Under the pieces are notes generated by a model. It was not told the origin of the DNA. It worked only from the letters and a program-made list of their open reading frames with translations, and did no database searches. 64,000 bases of DNA, from NCBI GenBank assembly GCA_039795165.1, contig JBDKER010000008.1, forward strand, positions 1-64,000, given 5' to 3'. Source of the stretch: V1-33 sp039795165 (GTDB taxonomy: Bacteria; Verrucomicrobiota; Verrucomicrobiia; Verrucomicrobiales; V1-33). Made by a program: the position numbers and the translations under genes. Positions 53,149 through 61,585 of this stretch are shown here, one piece after another. The number at the start of each line of letters is the position of its first letter. Positions within the stretch are counted from its first letter, which is position 1.

Positions 53149-54399
53149 ATGAGATTGTCCGGGCAGTTGCTTCTGGCGGTGGCAGTCGCGGGACTGCCGG
53201 GGTCGTTGCGGGCGGGTGACTGGCCACAGTTTCTGGGTCCGGGCCGTGATGGGCGGGCGTCCGGGAACACACCGCTGATCCGGGCGTTTGCGGATGGGGA
53301 AGCGAAGATCCTGTGGCAGCGGAAGTGCGGATCCGGATTTGCCGGGCCGGTGATTTCTGGCGGGCAGGTTTATCTGTTTCACCGCGAGGCTGGGGATTCC
53401 GTGCTGGAGTCGATGGATGTCTCGACGGGGAAGACGCGGTGGCGGCGGCCGTGGCCTTGTGCCTACCGGGATGATTTTGGATTCGATGACGGTCCGCGGT
53501 CGGCTCCGGCGGTTTCGGGTGGTCGGATTTTCTGTTATGGGGCGGACGGGTTGCTTACGGCGGTGGATGCGGAGGATGGGTCGGTGCGGTGGCAGCGGGA
53601 CATGGCGAAGGAGGTTGGTTCGCCGAAGGGTTTTTTCGGGCGCAGCAGTGCTCCGTTGGTCGTCGGGGGAGTGGTGGTGCTGAGTCCTGGTGGGGAGGGG
53701 GCGGCGGCGGCGGGATTTGCCGTGGAGACGGGCGAACTCAAGTGGAAGGCGCTTGGTGATGAGGCGGGCTATGCTTCGCCGGTGGTGGTGGACGCGGGTG
53801 GGGAGAAGCAGGTGGCCTTTTTCACTCGCGAGGGCGTGGCGCTGGTCGATCCGGAAACGGGCAAGGCGGGACCGCTGCAGCGTTTCCGTTCCGGGATGGA
53901 GGCATCGGTCAATGCGGCCAGTCCGGTGGTGACCGGGCCGGGGCGCTTCTTTACTTCCGCCTGTTACGGGACGGGGGCGGCGGTGTGGGCAGCCGGGGCG
54001 GGCGGAAAGCTGCAGTCAGTCTGGCGGAAGGAAGACGTGCTGGATTGTCATTATGCGACGCCGGTGCTGTGCGGGGATGTGCTCATTGGGTTTCACGGGC
54101 GGCAGGAAGAAGGTCAGGAACTGCGGGCGGTGACGGCGGCCGATGGGGTTGTGCGCTGGTCCGTGCCGATGGCACCGGGGCATGTGATGGCGGCCGGGGA
54201 TCAGCTCATCATACTGACGGAGAAGGGTGAGCTGGTGCTGGCCGGGGCCCGTGGTGACCGGGCTCCCGGACTGGTGGAGCGGGTCTCCATTCTGCGGGGA
54301 GGTCACCGGGCACCGCCGGCGCTGGCCGATGGCCTGCTGGTGGCGCGTGATGGCGGGCGGCTCGTGTGTGTCGACCTGCGGGCTGAGTCAGGGCGGTGA
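53149..54399 (+). CDS. Secreted PQQ-like beta-propeller protein
   Basis: This 416-residue protein has a signal peptide (about residues 1-22) and mature sequence starting GDWPQFLGPGRDGRASG, the usual opening of the planctomycete-type PQQ-propeller family. Repeated blades (LYW/GALDAEDGSVRW-type motifs such as AVDAEDGSVRWQRDMA) form the propeller. These proteins look like BamB or PQQ-dehydrogenase propellers but lack catalytic residues I can identify. The gene lies 17 bp after dhaL; a GTG at 53128 overlaps the dhaL stop, but the ATG starts the signal peptide. It overlaps the convergent glycosyltransferase by 12 bp. Confidence 0.85.
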   Translation: MRLSGQLLLAVAVAGLPGSLRAGDWPQFLGPGRDGRASGNTPLIRAFADGEAKILWQRKCGSGFAGPVISGGQVYLFHREAGDSVLESMDVSTGKTRWRRPWPCAYRDDFGFDDGPRSAPAVSGGRIFCYGADGLLTAVDAEDGSVRWQRDMAKEVGSPKGFFGRSSAPLVVGGVVVLSPGGEGAAAAGFAVETGELKWKALGDEAGYASPVVVDAGGEKQVAFFTREGVALVDPETGKAGPLQRFRSGMEASVNAASPVVTGPGRFFTSACYGTGAAVWAAGAGGKLQSVWRKEDVLDCHYATPVLCGDVLIGFHGRQEEGQELRAVTAADGVVRWSVPMAPGHVMAAGDQLIILTEKGELVLAGARGDRAPGLVERVSILRGGHRAPPALADGLLVARDGGRLVCVDLRAESGR

Positions 54400-55182
54400 G
54401 TTCTCCGGCTGGTGATTCCGGCGTTCGTGTTCGTAGAGCCGGCTGTGCCGCACAAAGGTCTGGTAGGCTGTGCTCCATGCGATCCAGAGACCGGGGAAGC
54501 CATCGAGGAAGCCGCGGCGGAGGAAGTAGGCGCGGAAGAACCGCCATGCCGGCCTTGTGAGGGTGGCGGCGAGGGACCAGCGTTTGCCGGCGGCCAGCTG
54601 GCGCTGGAGGTATTCGTGCGAGAAGACATTGATCTTTTCGACGTAGCGGGCCATGTCCGGGAAAGAGAAGTGATGGAGGTCGCCCCGGCAGGACAGAATG
54701 GGTCCGGGGACTTCGAGGAAGTCGTGTTCCGGGCTGCCGGCCCAGTGTGCGCCTGCGCGTTTGGCGAGACGGAGTTTGCGGTCCGGGTACCAGTCCCCGT
54801 GGGTGATCCAGCGGCCGAGGAACCAGACCTTGCGGGGGAAGCTGGCTCCGCTGAAGCGACTGCAGCTGCCGTCCGCGAAGAAGCGCAGAATTTCCGCGCG
54901 CATGGCTGGGGAAACTTCCTCATCGGCGTCGAGCGCGAGAACCCATGGCTGGGAGCAGAGCTGGAGCACCGCATTCTTCTGGTCCCGGAAGCCGAGCCAG
55001 TCCTGATGGATCCAGCGGGCTCCGTGGCTGGTGGCGATGGCATGGGTGGCGTCGGTCGAGCCGCTGTCCATGACGATGATTTCCGCGGCGAGGTCTGCGA
55101 TGCTGTTGAGGCAGCGGTCGAGGTTGCGTTCCTCATTCCGGGTGATGACCGGGATGGAGAGCGGGAGTCGGTCTGCGGGCAT
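54388..55182 (-). CDS. Family 2 glycosyltransferase (WaaE/LgtF-like)
   Basis: This 264-residue cytosolic enzyme has IPVITRNEERNLDRCL, EIIVMDSGSTDAT and ALDADEEVS, the conserved elements of GT2 (DxD-like LDADE). The arrangement and length match glucosyltransferases of lipopolysaccharide core assembly such as WaaE/LgtF. The acceptor is unknown and no other LPS gene is in the window. The ATG at 55182 is chosen because upstream frame is not GT2-like. The gene is divergent from the 439-residue hypothetical protein. Confidence 0.87.
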   Translation of the reverse strand: MPADRLPLSIPVITRNEERNLDRCLNSIADLAAEIIVMDSGSTDATHAIATSHGARWIHQDWLGFRDQKNAVLQLCSQPWVLALDADEEVSPAMRAEILRFFADGSCSRFSGASFPRKVWFLGRWITHGDWYPDRKLRLAKRAGAHWAGSPEHDFLEVPGPILSCRGDLHHFSFPDMARYVEKINVFSHEYLQRQLAAGKRWSLAATLTRPAWRFFRAYFLRRGFLDGFPGLWIAWSTAYQTFVRHSRLYEHERRNHQPENSPP

Positions 55183-55311
55183 GCGGGAAGGAATCGTGCC
55201 GATTGCATCGGCCTGATCGCTGCCGGGGGCAATGCTGATTTGGTGGAGGTCGGCAGTTGACAGAGTGGGAGCACCCTGACAGTCTCCGCGCTTTGCAAGC
55301 CGAATGAACGA

Positions 55312-56631
55312 ATGGCCATCCGTCTGGAAAAAGCAGTGATCCGCGGAGAAGTCTCGAATGAGATCCGCGGGCATGTCACGGGCCGCATCTGGCTCGCGGG
55401 GCGCGCCGAGCCATTGGTTCTCCGTCTGCGTGGCAATTGTCTGCGGGATCTGGCGGGTTGTGTACTGACCTTTGAGAATCCTGCGCCGGAGGCGATGGAG
55501 GGAGTGGATCTGGTGCAGTCGCTGCAGGAAGGGGATGTGGGCGACATGACCGCATCAAGGAAATCGCGTCTGCCTGCGGTGGGGGACGAACGGCTCGTTG
55601 AGTTGCTGGAGAAAGGGGAAACGGTGCCGGTGCGCCTCGCGAACCTGCTGTTTCTGGAATGGTTCAGCGGGACGAATGGCCGGGTTGTGCTCGAGGCCTC
55701 CGATTTCCGGGTGGAGGTGAGCGAGCCTTTCTGGGTGATGGATGAGGATCATGGGATGGAGCAGGTTGCGGAAAACCGGAAGACATTTCATCGCTATCTT
55801 GATGCGATCACGGGGATGGATGGCGGAGAGGATGACGAGGAAATTTTCGGAGAGGATGAGGATGAGGAGTCGGACGATGAGGCGTTTGGGAACGAGGCGT
55901 TTGGCGGGGTGACGGGGTCGTCCCGGCAGAGTGCGGCGCAGGCATTTGCCGAGGCCTTTGCGGACGAACTGGAAGCGGCTGACGATGATCTGCCGCTGGA
56001 TGAATTTCAGTGGGAGCAGGAATTGCGCGAAGTGGATCGTCGTGCCGAGGCGTATGCGGAAGCGTGCGACCGTTACCGGGACCATCCGCAGCGGGAGCGT
56101 CTCATCGCGGAGGCGATGCATTGGGAACTGGACGAGGTGGAGGAAATGGGGCGGCATCTTGCCGGGGTGGCGGACGACGTGGATCTTCCGGACCGCGGTC
56201 TCATGGTGCGGCGCTCCGAGGATGGACAGGAAGATGAAATCGCGGTGCAGCATCCGCTGAGCCGCCGTGCCGTGGCGTTTGCCCTCGGTCTGCAGCGGGA
56301 TGCGGAGGCCTGCGGCATGCTGGGTGGAGAGACCGGTCGGGAGAGTCCGGTGGTGGGGGTGATTGTCAGTGTGATTGCGCTGGGCGGGAAGTTGGCAGCG
56401 GCCCTTGATCCGCTTGAGGAAGGGTTTGCGCTCGATTCCGGATTTGTGATTGCGATGCTGAAGCGCGCGCAGATTCCGCTCAATGAAGCGCTGCATTCAC
56501 TGGGTGCCGTGGAGACGCGGCGTCTCAAAGCGGATGCGAGGGCGTGGATCCGGAGTTCGCGGGAGGAACTCTTTGCGATCCGCGGAGAGATCCTCGATCT
56601 GATGAAGCGGATGCGGACCGAGGGAATCTGA
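55312..56631 (+). CDS. Acidic conserved hypothetical protein
   Basis: This 439-residue soluble protein has no motif I recognise. Residues of about 1-150 form a beta-rich domain. A very acidic low-complexity segment follows (Asp/Glu runs such as EDDEEIFGEDEDEESDDE). The C-terminal two-thirds are helical and end in a basic stretch. Its arrangement suggests a multi-domain regulator or scaffold, but that is speculation. It converges on the jag-like gene. Confidence 0.7.
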   Translation: MAIRLEKAVIRGEVSNEIRGHVTGRIWLAGRAEPLVLRLRGNCLRDLAGCVLTFENPAPEAMEGVDLVQSLQEGDVGDMTASRKSRLPAVGDERLVELLEKGETVPVRLANLLFLEWFSGTNGRVVLEASDFRVEVSEPFWVMDEDHGMEQVAENRKTFHRYLDAITGMDGGEDDEEIFGEDEDEESDDEAFGNEAFGGVTGSSRQSAAQAFAEAFADELEAADDDLPLDEFQWEQELREVDRRAEAYAEACDRYRDHPQRERLIAEAMHWELDEVEEMGRHLAGVADDVDLPDRGLMVRRSEDGQEDEIAVQHPLSRRAVAFALGLQRDAEACGMLGGETGRESPVVGVIVSVIALGGKLAAALDPLEEGFALDSGFVIAMLKRAQIPLNEALHSLGAVETRRLKADARAWIRSSREELFAIRGEILDLMKRMRTEGI

Positions 56632-56650
56632 GGAATTCGTGTGCCCCGGA

Positions 56651-56727
56651 GCCGCCAGCGTGGCGGCGGGGAATCAGCCGTGAGCGGGCGGTGGACGGGA
56701 TTCCTTTCCGGCCTGAAGTCAGGCCGG
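56651..56727. terminator. Two hairpins between convergent genes
   Basis: A 7-bp stem (56651-56657 with 56661-56667, loop GCG) and a 9-bp stem (56708-56716 with 56719-56727) lie between the acidic hypothetical protein and the jag-like gene. The second overlaps the jag stop codon. Neither has a clear T tract, so termination is possible but not proven. Confidence 0.4.
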
Positions 56728-57201
56728 GCTGCTGTTTCTGGGCAGCAGGGAGATGCGCTTGAGGCGTCCGCTGTCTTCCGGGGACCATGAGCGTACGTCG
56801 GGGTCGTCGCGGAAGGCGTGGTGGACGAGGCGGCGCTGGTAGCTGTTCATGGGTTCCAGCTTCCGCGGTTGGCCGGTGGCGCGGACTTCGTCGGCGGTTT
56901 TCCGGATGTCTGCGAGGAAGAGTTCGTCCTTCTGGCGGCGGTAGTGATTGATGTCGACGCGGATGCGCGGGGCGTCGGCGATTTTCTGCCGCAGCAGTTT
57001 ATTGACGAGGTGCTGGAGATCTTCGAGGCGGGAGCCTTGGCGTCCGATGAGGTTGTTGGCGAGCGCCTGATCGGCGACGGTGACTTGGAGGCCGGGCGAT
57101 CCTTCACCCGAGGGATCGGCCTCGAGGGAAACCTCGCAGGAATGCCCGAGGTGGCGCAGCATGATTTCGAGGATTTCCCGGGCGGCATCGGAGGCATTCA
57201 T
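56719..57201 (-). CDS. KH-R3H RNA-binding protein (Jag/KhpB-like)
   Basis: This 160-residue protein has a KH domain (VTVADQALANNLIGRQGSRLEDLQ, about 53-76) and a C-terminal R3H domain with RRLVH. It is the jag (KhpB) gene of the rpmH-yidC cluster, which binds RNA in Gram-positive bacteria. The N-terminal Jag-N domain of the longer form is missing. The ATG at 57201 follows a long open frame without similarity. It lies 55 bp after yidC. Confidence 0.82.
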   Translation of the reverse strand: MNASDAAREILEIMLRHLGHSCEVSLEADPSGEGSPGLQVTVADQALANNLIGRQGSRLEDLQHLVNKLLRQKIADAPRIRVDINHYRRQKDELFLADIRKTADEVRATGQPRKLEPMNSYQRRLVHHAFRDDPDVRSWSPEDSGRLKRISLLPRNSSPA

Positions 57202-57256
57202 GGCGGCGGATCTGGTCGGCTGCTTGGAAGTATAGCGGAAACGCGGGAGGCGTCTT

Positions 57257-59107
57257 CTAGTTTTTGCGCTGGCGGTCGCGGAAGGCGCTGCCGGAGGAAC
57301 CGCCGGTGCGCGGGGCTTGGCTGCCGCCCTTGCGGGCATCCTGCTGCTGACGGGCGGCCATGGCCATTTCCATGAATGACGGTTTGCGGGGCTGGCGGAC
57401 GAGCACGGGGTCCGGTTGTCGTTTCATGAGCCATGTCTGGAAGATGGAGATGACGTTCTGCACAGTCCAGTAGAGGGCGAGGGCGCTGGCGAAGTTGTAG
57501 CAGAAGAACATGAACATGAAGGGCATGATCTTGAAGATCTTCTGCTGCATCTGCATCTGCGGGTTGTCTGACATCCCAGGGGTGGGGGCCACCTTCATCT
57601 GGATGTACATGGACACCGTCATGAGGATGGGGAGCGGATTGATGGGGATGCCTGCGATGGTGGCGATGGTATCCGGCATGGAGAGGTCCTTGACCCAGAG
57701 GAAGGAATGGCCGCGCATTTCCACCGCGCTCTTCATCATGTTGTAGTAGCCGAGGAAGATGGGGAACTGGAAGAGCAGGGGCAGGCATCCCCCGAGCGGG
57801 TTGATGCGGTATTCCGAGTACAGTTTCATGACCTCGGCATTCATGCGCTGGGGGTCGGCTTTGTACTTCTCGCGGATTTCGGTCATCTGGGGGGCGAGGA
57901 GGCTCATGCGCTTCATGGCGCGGGTGGCCTTGATGTGGAGCGGCCAGATGATGATGCGGACGCAGAGGGTGAGCAGCATGATGGCGATGCCGTAGTTGCT
58001 GACCCATTTGTGGAAGGTGTTGAGGGCTCCGAGGAAGAGGCGGCTGAGGACGCGGAACCAGCCGTAGTGCATGACTTGGTTGCGGTCGCCGCCCAGTTTG
58101 TTGAGCGCGGTTCCGGAGCGCGGTCCGGTGTAGATTTCGCCGTCCCACGAGAAGGAAGCGCCCTGGGAGGCGAGGCTGACGGTGCCGATGCCGAGGGCGG
58201 CACCTACGCCCCATGCCTTGACGGGTTCTCGTCCGGGGTCGTTGAAGTCGGATTTGTGACGCGACGCCCAGAGGGTGGTTTCGCCTTCGGCTGGTTTGGC
58301 GGGGCTGACGAGGATGGCGTAGTACTGGTTGTTGACGCCGCCGTAGACGGGATTGCTGAGGGTATTGGTGATGACGCTTCGTTCGGGGCGGCGCTGGGCG
58401 AGTCCGAGGAAGCTGGCGCTTTCGAATTCGGTGGCTGGCTGTTCGATGGCGTCGCCGTCGGCGTACCATGTGGCCGCGGGCATGATCCAGTCGTTGCTGT
58501 GGAGCTTTCCGAGCATGCCGGCGAAGACCGCGTAGGGAACGGGAGGCGTGGCGGTGCCGCCCGTATTCGTGAAGGAGATTCTGAGGTTCCAGAGGTATCC
58601 GAGGCCCTTTGCGGTATCGGCTTTATCCGAGAGCGACCATTCCTTGGTGATGCGGAGGCCATTCTGCTCTGCGCGGAAGGTGATGGAGCGATCCGTCTGC
58701 GAATCGATCGTATAGGTGGTGGATTCGAGCTGACCGGGCTGGGTGGCGAGGGCTCCGATGGCTCCGGGGGAGCCGTGATCGTTGAGGATCTGTTCGGTTT
58801 CGCCTGCGTACGGTCCCTTGAGGATGCGCACGGTGCGGATGCCGCCGCCTTTGGTGGTGAAGGTGTAGACGGCCGAGGGGGTCGTGATGTCGGTGGTTTC
58901 CTCGGGAGCGGTGGGCGGGTTGTCCGCAGGAGTCTCTGGACTGGTGAGCGCCTGAGGGGTAGCGGGAGCAGGGGTGGTGGTGGCCGACGGGGTGGGTGTG
59001 ACCTCGGCTTTGGGGCGGGCCGGGGGAGGCTGCTGGGTGGTCAGGACGTAGGTCAGCCCGAGGCTGCAAAGGATCACCATGATCCACTCAGTGCGGTTCA
59101 ATTTCAT
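57257..59107 (-). CDS. yidC: Membrane protein insertase YidC
   Basis: This 616-residue insertase has an N-terminal signal-anchor (about 8-26), a large periplasmic beta-domain (about 60-360) and five conserved helices at the C-terminus, with GGCLPLLFQFPIFLGYYNMM. It inserts membrane proteins alone or with Sec. The length is typical of the Gram-negative form. It ends in a charged, Arg-rich tail. The stop is 55 bp before the jag gene and the start 21 bp after yidD. Confidence 0.96.
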   Translation of the reverse strand: MKLNRTEWIMVILCSLGLTYVLTTQQPPPARPKAEVTPTPSATTTPAPATPQALTSPETPADNPPTAPEETTDITTPSAVYTFTTKGGGIRTVRILKGPYAGETEQILNDHGSPGAIGALATQPGQLESTTYTIDSQTDRSITFRAEQNGLRITKEWSLSDKADTAKGLGYLWNLRISFTNTGGTATPPVPYAVFAGMLGKLHSNDWIMPAATWYADGDAIEQPATEFESASFLGLAQRRPERSVITNTLSNPVYGGVNNQYYAILVSPAKPAEGETTLWASRHKSDFNDPGREPVKAWGVGAALGIGTVSLASQGASFSWDGEIYTGPRSGTALNKLGGDRNQVMHYGWFRVLSRLFLGALNTFHKWVSNYGIAIMLLTLCVRIIIWPLHIKATRAMKRMSLLAPQMTEIREKYKADPQRMNAEVMKLYSEYRINPLGGCLPLLFQFPIFLGYYNMMKSAVEMRGHSFLWVKDLSMPDTIATIAGIPINPLPILMTVSMYIQMKVAPTPGMSDNPQMQMQQKIFKIMPFMFMFFCYNFASALALYWTVQNVISIFQTWLMKRQPDPVLVRQPRKPSFMEMAMAARQQQDARKGGSQAPRTGGSSGSAFRDRQRKN

Positions 59108-59128
59108 AGGAAGGAAAGGGGGCGGCGT

Positions 59129-59380
59129 TCAGCGGGAACGGCGTTCTCGGGGCACCGGGACGGGGTCATATCCGCAGCCGCCCCAGGGATGGCAACGGCA
59201 GATGCGGCGAATTCCGAGCCATGAGCCGCGGAGAGCGCCGTGGAGCTGGATGGCATCGAAGCAGTACTGGGAGCAGGTTGGGAAGAAGCGGCAGCCGGCG
59301 GTGGGGCCTGCGAGCCGGTGCAGGGCGGGGGAAAGAGCCTTCTGGTAGAAGCGGATAACGGCCAGCAGGATGGGTTTCAT
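59129..59380 (-). CDS. yidD: Membrane protein insertion efficiency factor YidD
   Basis: This 83-residue protein has an N-terminal amphipathic helix and the Cys-rich motif GCRFFPTCSQYCFDAI, then RCHPWGGCGYDPV. YidD assists YidC-dependent membrane insertion in E. coli. It overlaps the 3' end of rnpA by 4 bp (ATGA), the usual arrangement in this cluster. Confidence 0.93.
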   Translation of the reverse strand: MKPILLAVIRFYQKALSPALHRLAGPTAGCRFFPTCSQYCFDAIQLHGALRGSWLGIRRICRCHPWGGCGYDPVPVPRERRSR

Positions 59381-59736
59381 GCGGGCGGGGAGGGGATCAG
59401 TCCGGCGCGCCGTGCGGTCTGCTGCCAGTCTGCGGCGAGCAGGGCGAAGGGGATGGTGGCGGCGGAGGGTCTTGGGATGGTGACGACGAGGCAGGGTCTG
59501 GGGATGGCTGGGAGGGCCTGCGCGAGGATGGCCTGGAGGCGTCGGCGGACGAGGTTGCGGGTAACTGCGTTGCCGACCTTGCGGGTGACGGCGAAGCCGG
59601 CCCGGGGAGGCCCTGTTTCGAGGGGGAGCAGACCGATGGTGAGGTAGCGGCCCTTCCAGGAGCGTCCCTTGGTGCGGACCGCGGCGAATTCGGCGGTGCG
59701 GCGGATGCGTTGGGGTCTCGGGAGGGCCATCGGCAA
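59377..59736 (-). CDS. rnpA: Ribonuclease P protein component
   Basis: This 119-residue basic protein is the protein subunit of RNase P. The FAVTRKVGNAVTRNLVRRRLQ segment contains the signature RNR-like motif, here RNLVRRR. It assists the catalytic RNA in 5' processing of tRNA precursors. M1 at 59736 and M3 at 59730 are both possible starts. A hairpin at 59743-59774 lies just before the gene. Confidence 0.92.
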   Translation of the reverse strand: MPMALPRPQRIRRTAEFAAVRTKGRSWKGRYLTIGLLPLETGPPRAGFAVTRKVGNAVTRNLVRRRLQAILAQALPAIPRPCLVVTIPRPSAATIPFALLAADWQQTARRAGLIPSPPA

Positions 59737-59742
59737 AGGAAA

Positions 59743-59774
59743 GCGCGCGGTGTACCATGGGGCACACCGCGCGC
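59743..59774 (-). terminator. Hairpin between rpmH and rnpA, terminator/attenuator-like
   Basis: Perfect 11-bp arms (59743-59753 and 59764-59774) with a 10-nt loop are followed on the minus strand by TTTCCTTTG. It lies just 6 bp before the rnpA start. A leaky terminator here would let rpmH be expressed above rnpA, as in other bacteria. Confidence 0.6.
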
Positions 59775-59837
59775 AGCAGAAAGGGAGTTCTCGGGGGACT
59801 GGACCTTGCGGCCTGCGTCCCTTCCGGGAAAGAGTCC

Positions 59838-60014
59838 TCAGGACTGGGTATGGCGGGCGAAATGGATCTCGGCTCCTTTGGGCAGGAGACGCTTGCGGCC
59901 TTTCTGGCGGCGGCGGGCGAGGGCTTGGCGACCGCCTTTGGTGGCCATGCGGGCGCGGAAGCCGTGCTGCTGCTTGCGGGTCCGCTTGGAGGGCTGGTAG
60001 GTGCGTTTGGACAT
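59838..60014 (-). CDS. rpmH: 50S ribosomal protein L34
   Basis: This 58-residue very basic protein has the universal L34 start MSKRTYQPSKRTRKQQHGFRARM read across its N-terminus and the GRQALARRRQKGRKRL segment. It is a few residues longer than most L34 proteins: after the usual end comes a tail of about 14 residues (LPKGAEIHFARHTQS). It is the first gene of the rpmH-rnpA-yidD-yidC-jag unit. Confidence 0.95.
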   Translation of the reverse strand: MSKRTYQPSKRTRKQQHGFRARMATKGGRQALARRRQKGRKRLLPKGAEIHFARHTQS

Positions 60015-60097
60015 AGTCGTGGGAAGGGAAAGGGTGACTGGAAAGGCCCTGCAGGGACCGCAGTCCATGGAAGAAAGCGGGCGGGCAGGGGGCGGGT

Positions 60098-60125
60098 AGC
60101 TTATTTCGCTACTTTCCGCTGTCAA
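60098..60125 (-). promoter_or_regulatory. Probable rpmH promoter
   Basis: On the minus strand a perfect -35 hexamer TTGACA (60125-60120) is followed after 16 bp by TAAGCT (60103-60098), a poor -10. It is about 80 bp upstream of the rpmH start in the expected position for a strong ribosomal promoter. Confidence 0.4.
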
Positions 60126-60158
60126 CGGACATTGCGGGGTCTGCGGAAGTGGCGCGCA

Positions 60159-60572
60159 TCAGGGTCCCGGCGGTTTCGTGCCAGGTCCGGGCGTTTCGCT
60201 TACGAGGGTATCGTTTTTCCAGACTTTGTGGACCTGTAGGGAGCCGTCCTTGTTCCAGTAAAAGTTATCTCCCTCGTGGCGGCCGTGGTCGTAGGACGTT
60301 TTCGTTTTCTGCTGCCCGTTTTCGTACCATTCCTCGACGAGGCCGTGGTATTTGCCTTCGTGGATGCCGTAGCGGGCCTTGAGAGTACCCGACTTGTAGT
60401 GATCCGTGGTGGTGCCTGTGAAGGGTTGCCCGAGGTGGGTGAAGCGGTCGTTTTCCCAGCCGAGGGAGCGGAAGGGGACTGGTGGGGCGGCCACGGGGGC
60501 AGGGGCCGGTGGCGGGGGCGAGCAGGAGGCGAGCAAGGCAGCTGCCGCGAGGGTGGGGAGGGATCGGCTCAT
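60159..60572 (-). CDS. YwqK/MORN-type repeat lipoprotein
   Basis: This 137-residue protein has a lipoprotein signal (ALLASCS) and a Pro/Ala-rich linker. The rest contains YwqK/MORN-like repeats: FTGTTTDHYKSGTLKARYG, YHGLVEEWYENGQQKTKTSY and HEGDNFYWNKDGSLQVHKVW. Such repeats occur in toxin-antitoxin-like and surface proteins, but no partner is seen. The start codon overlaps the stop of the upstream hypothetical gene by 4 bp. Confidence 0.8.
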   Translation of the reverse strand: MSRSLPTLAAAALLASCSPPPPAPAPVAAPPVPFRSLGWENDRFTHLGQPFTGTTTDHYKSGTLKARYGIHEGKYHGLVEEWYENGQQKTKTSYDHGRHEGDNFYWNKDGSLQVHKVWKNDTLVSETPGPGTKPPGP

Positions 60573-61585
60573 CCGTCGTGCGGGGCAGGGGCGGGTTCGG
60601 GATCGGAGGCAGTGGGTTCGCGGCGGCTGTAGGCGCGTTCGTCGCGGACGCAGCGCCAGATCCATTCGAAGAGTTCGTCGAATTCACGGTGTTCGAGCTG
60701 GAGGCGTTCCACCGTGGCCCAGTCGATGCTGCGGGGTCGGGAGGGGCAGATCCGCTGAGGTTTGAGGCGGCCCTGGAGGGCTTCGAATTCGCGCGCGGTC
60801 ATTTTTGGGATTTCGTATCCCGGGCGGAGTTCGTCCAGTTCATCGTGGGTAAGGCCGTAGCAGAGCACGCCGATGCCGAATTCGGCGCCGAGCTGGCGCA
60901 GTTCCTCGGCGAGGTGTTCGTCTGCGAGGCTGGTGGCGATGACGAGTTCGCCGTGGTGGGCCCACCGGGCGTTGCTGAGGGCCTGGAAGAAATCCTGGCG
61001 GCAGCTCTGGTGGGTGACTTCGATGCGGAGACGGGCGCTCACGAGCTTGAAGGGCGGGAGCCCCATGGCCTGACGGAGGGCGAGCGTGCGGCGGCTGAGC
61101 CTTGCACCCTGCGAGGGAAGATCGCTGGCTTCCCAGTCGAGTACGGCGGCGTCAGGGCATTTCCAGAAGCTTTCGAAGGGCGCGTCCGGCGCGAGCGGGC
61201 TTTCAAACAGAAAGGGGAAGCGGCCTGCGGTTTCCTGTTCCCGTGCGTAGATGGCCCGGAATTTGCGTTCGCGGGCGACCGCGAGATCGAGGGCTTCGGC
61301 ATCGGTTTCGAAGAGCATGCCGAGACGGGCCTGGGTGACCGAGACCTGGGCACCGCCGAGCATGGATTTGCGGAGGTAGTAACCTTGTCCCTGTTCCACC
61401 TTCGCGATGGGGCTGCTGGGGTCGCAGCTCATGATGGAAAAGTGGTACCGCAGCGTGGCGTCGCTGTATTCATCCCCGAGGCGGTAGCGCACCAGCCGGA
61501 TGAGTTCGGTGCCCTTGATGGCTTCCGCCGGATTGGGGGGAAGAATCTGGGGAAGGATGTCCTTCAGGTGATCCCGGAGATTCAT
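60569..61585 (-). CDS. Hypothetical protein with winged-helix and nuclease-like parts
   Basis: This 338-residue protein has an N-terminal helical region of about 80 residues that resembles a winged helix (IKGTELIRLVRYRLGDEYSDATLRYHFS). The C-terminal half includes PDAAVLDWE and, 60 residues on, RIEVTHQSCRQDFFQALSNARW, with spacing reminiscent of PD-(D/E)xK nucleases, although the Lys is not evident. I cannot assign a family. It is translationally coupled to the YwqK-like lipoprotein gene and divergent from acs. Confidence 0.6.
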   Translation of the reverse strand: MNLRDHLKDILPQILPPNPAEAIKGTELIRLVRYRLGDEYSDATLRYHFSIMSCDPSSPIAKVEQGQGYYLRKSMLGGAQVSVTQARLGMLFETDAEALDLAVARERKFRAIYAREQETAGRFPFLFESPLAPDAPFESFWKCPDAAVLDWEASDLPSQGARLSRRTLALRQAMGLPPFKLVSARLRIEVTHQSCRQDFFQALSNARWAHHGELVIATSLADEHLAEELRQLGAEFGIGVLCYGLTHDELDELRPGYEIPKMTAREFEALQGRLKPQRICPSRPRSIDWATVERLQLEHREFDELFEWIWRCVRDERAYSRREPTASDPEPAPAPHDG

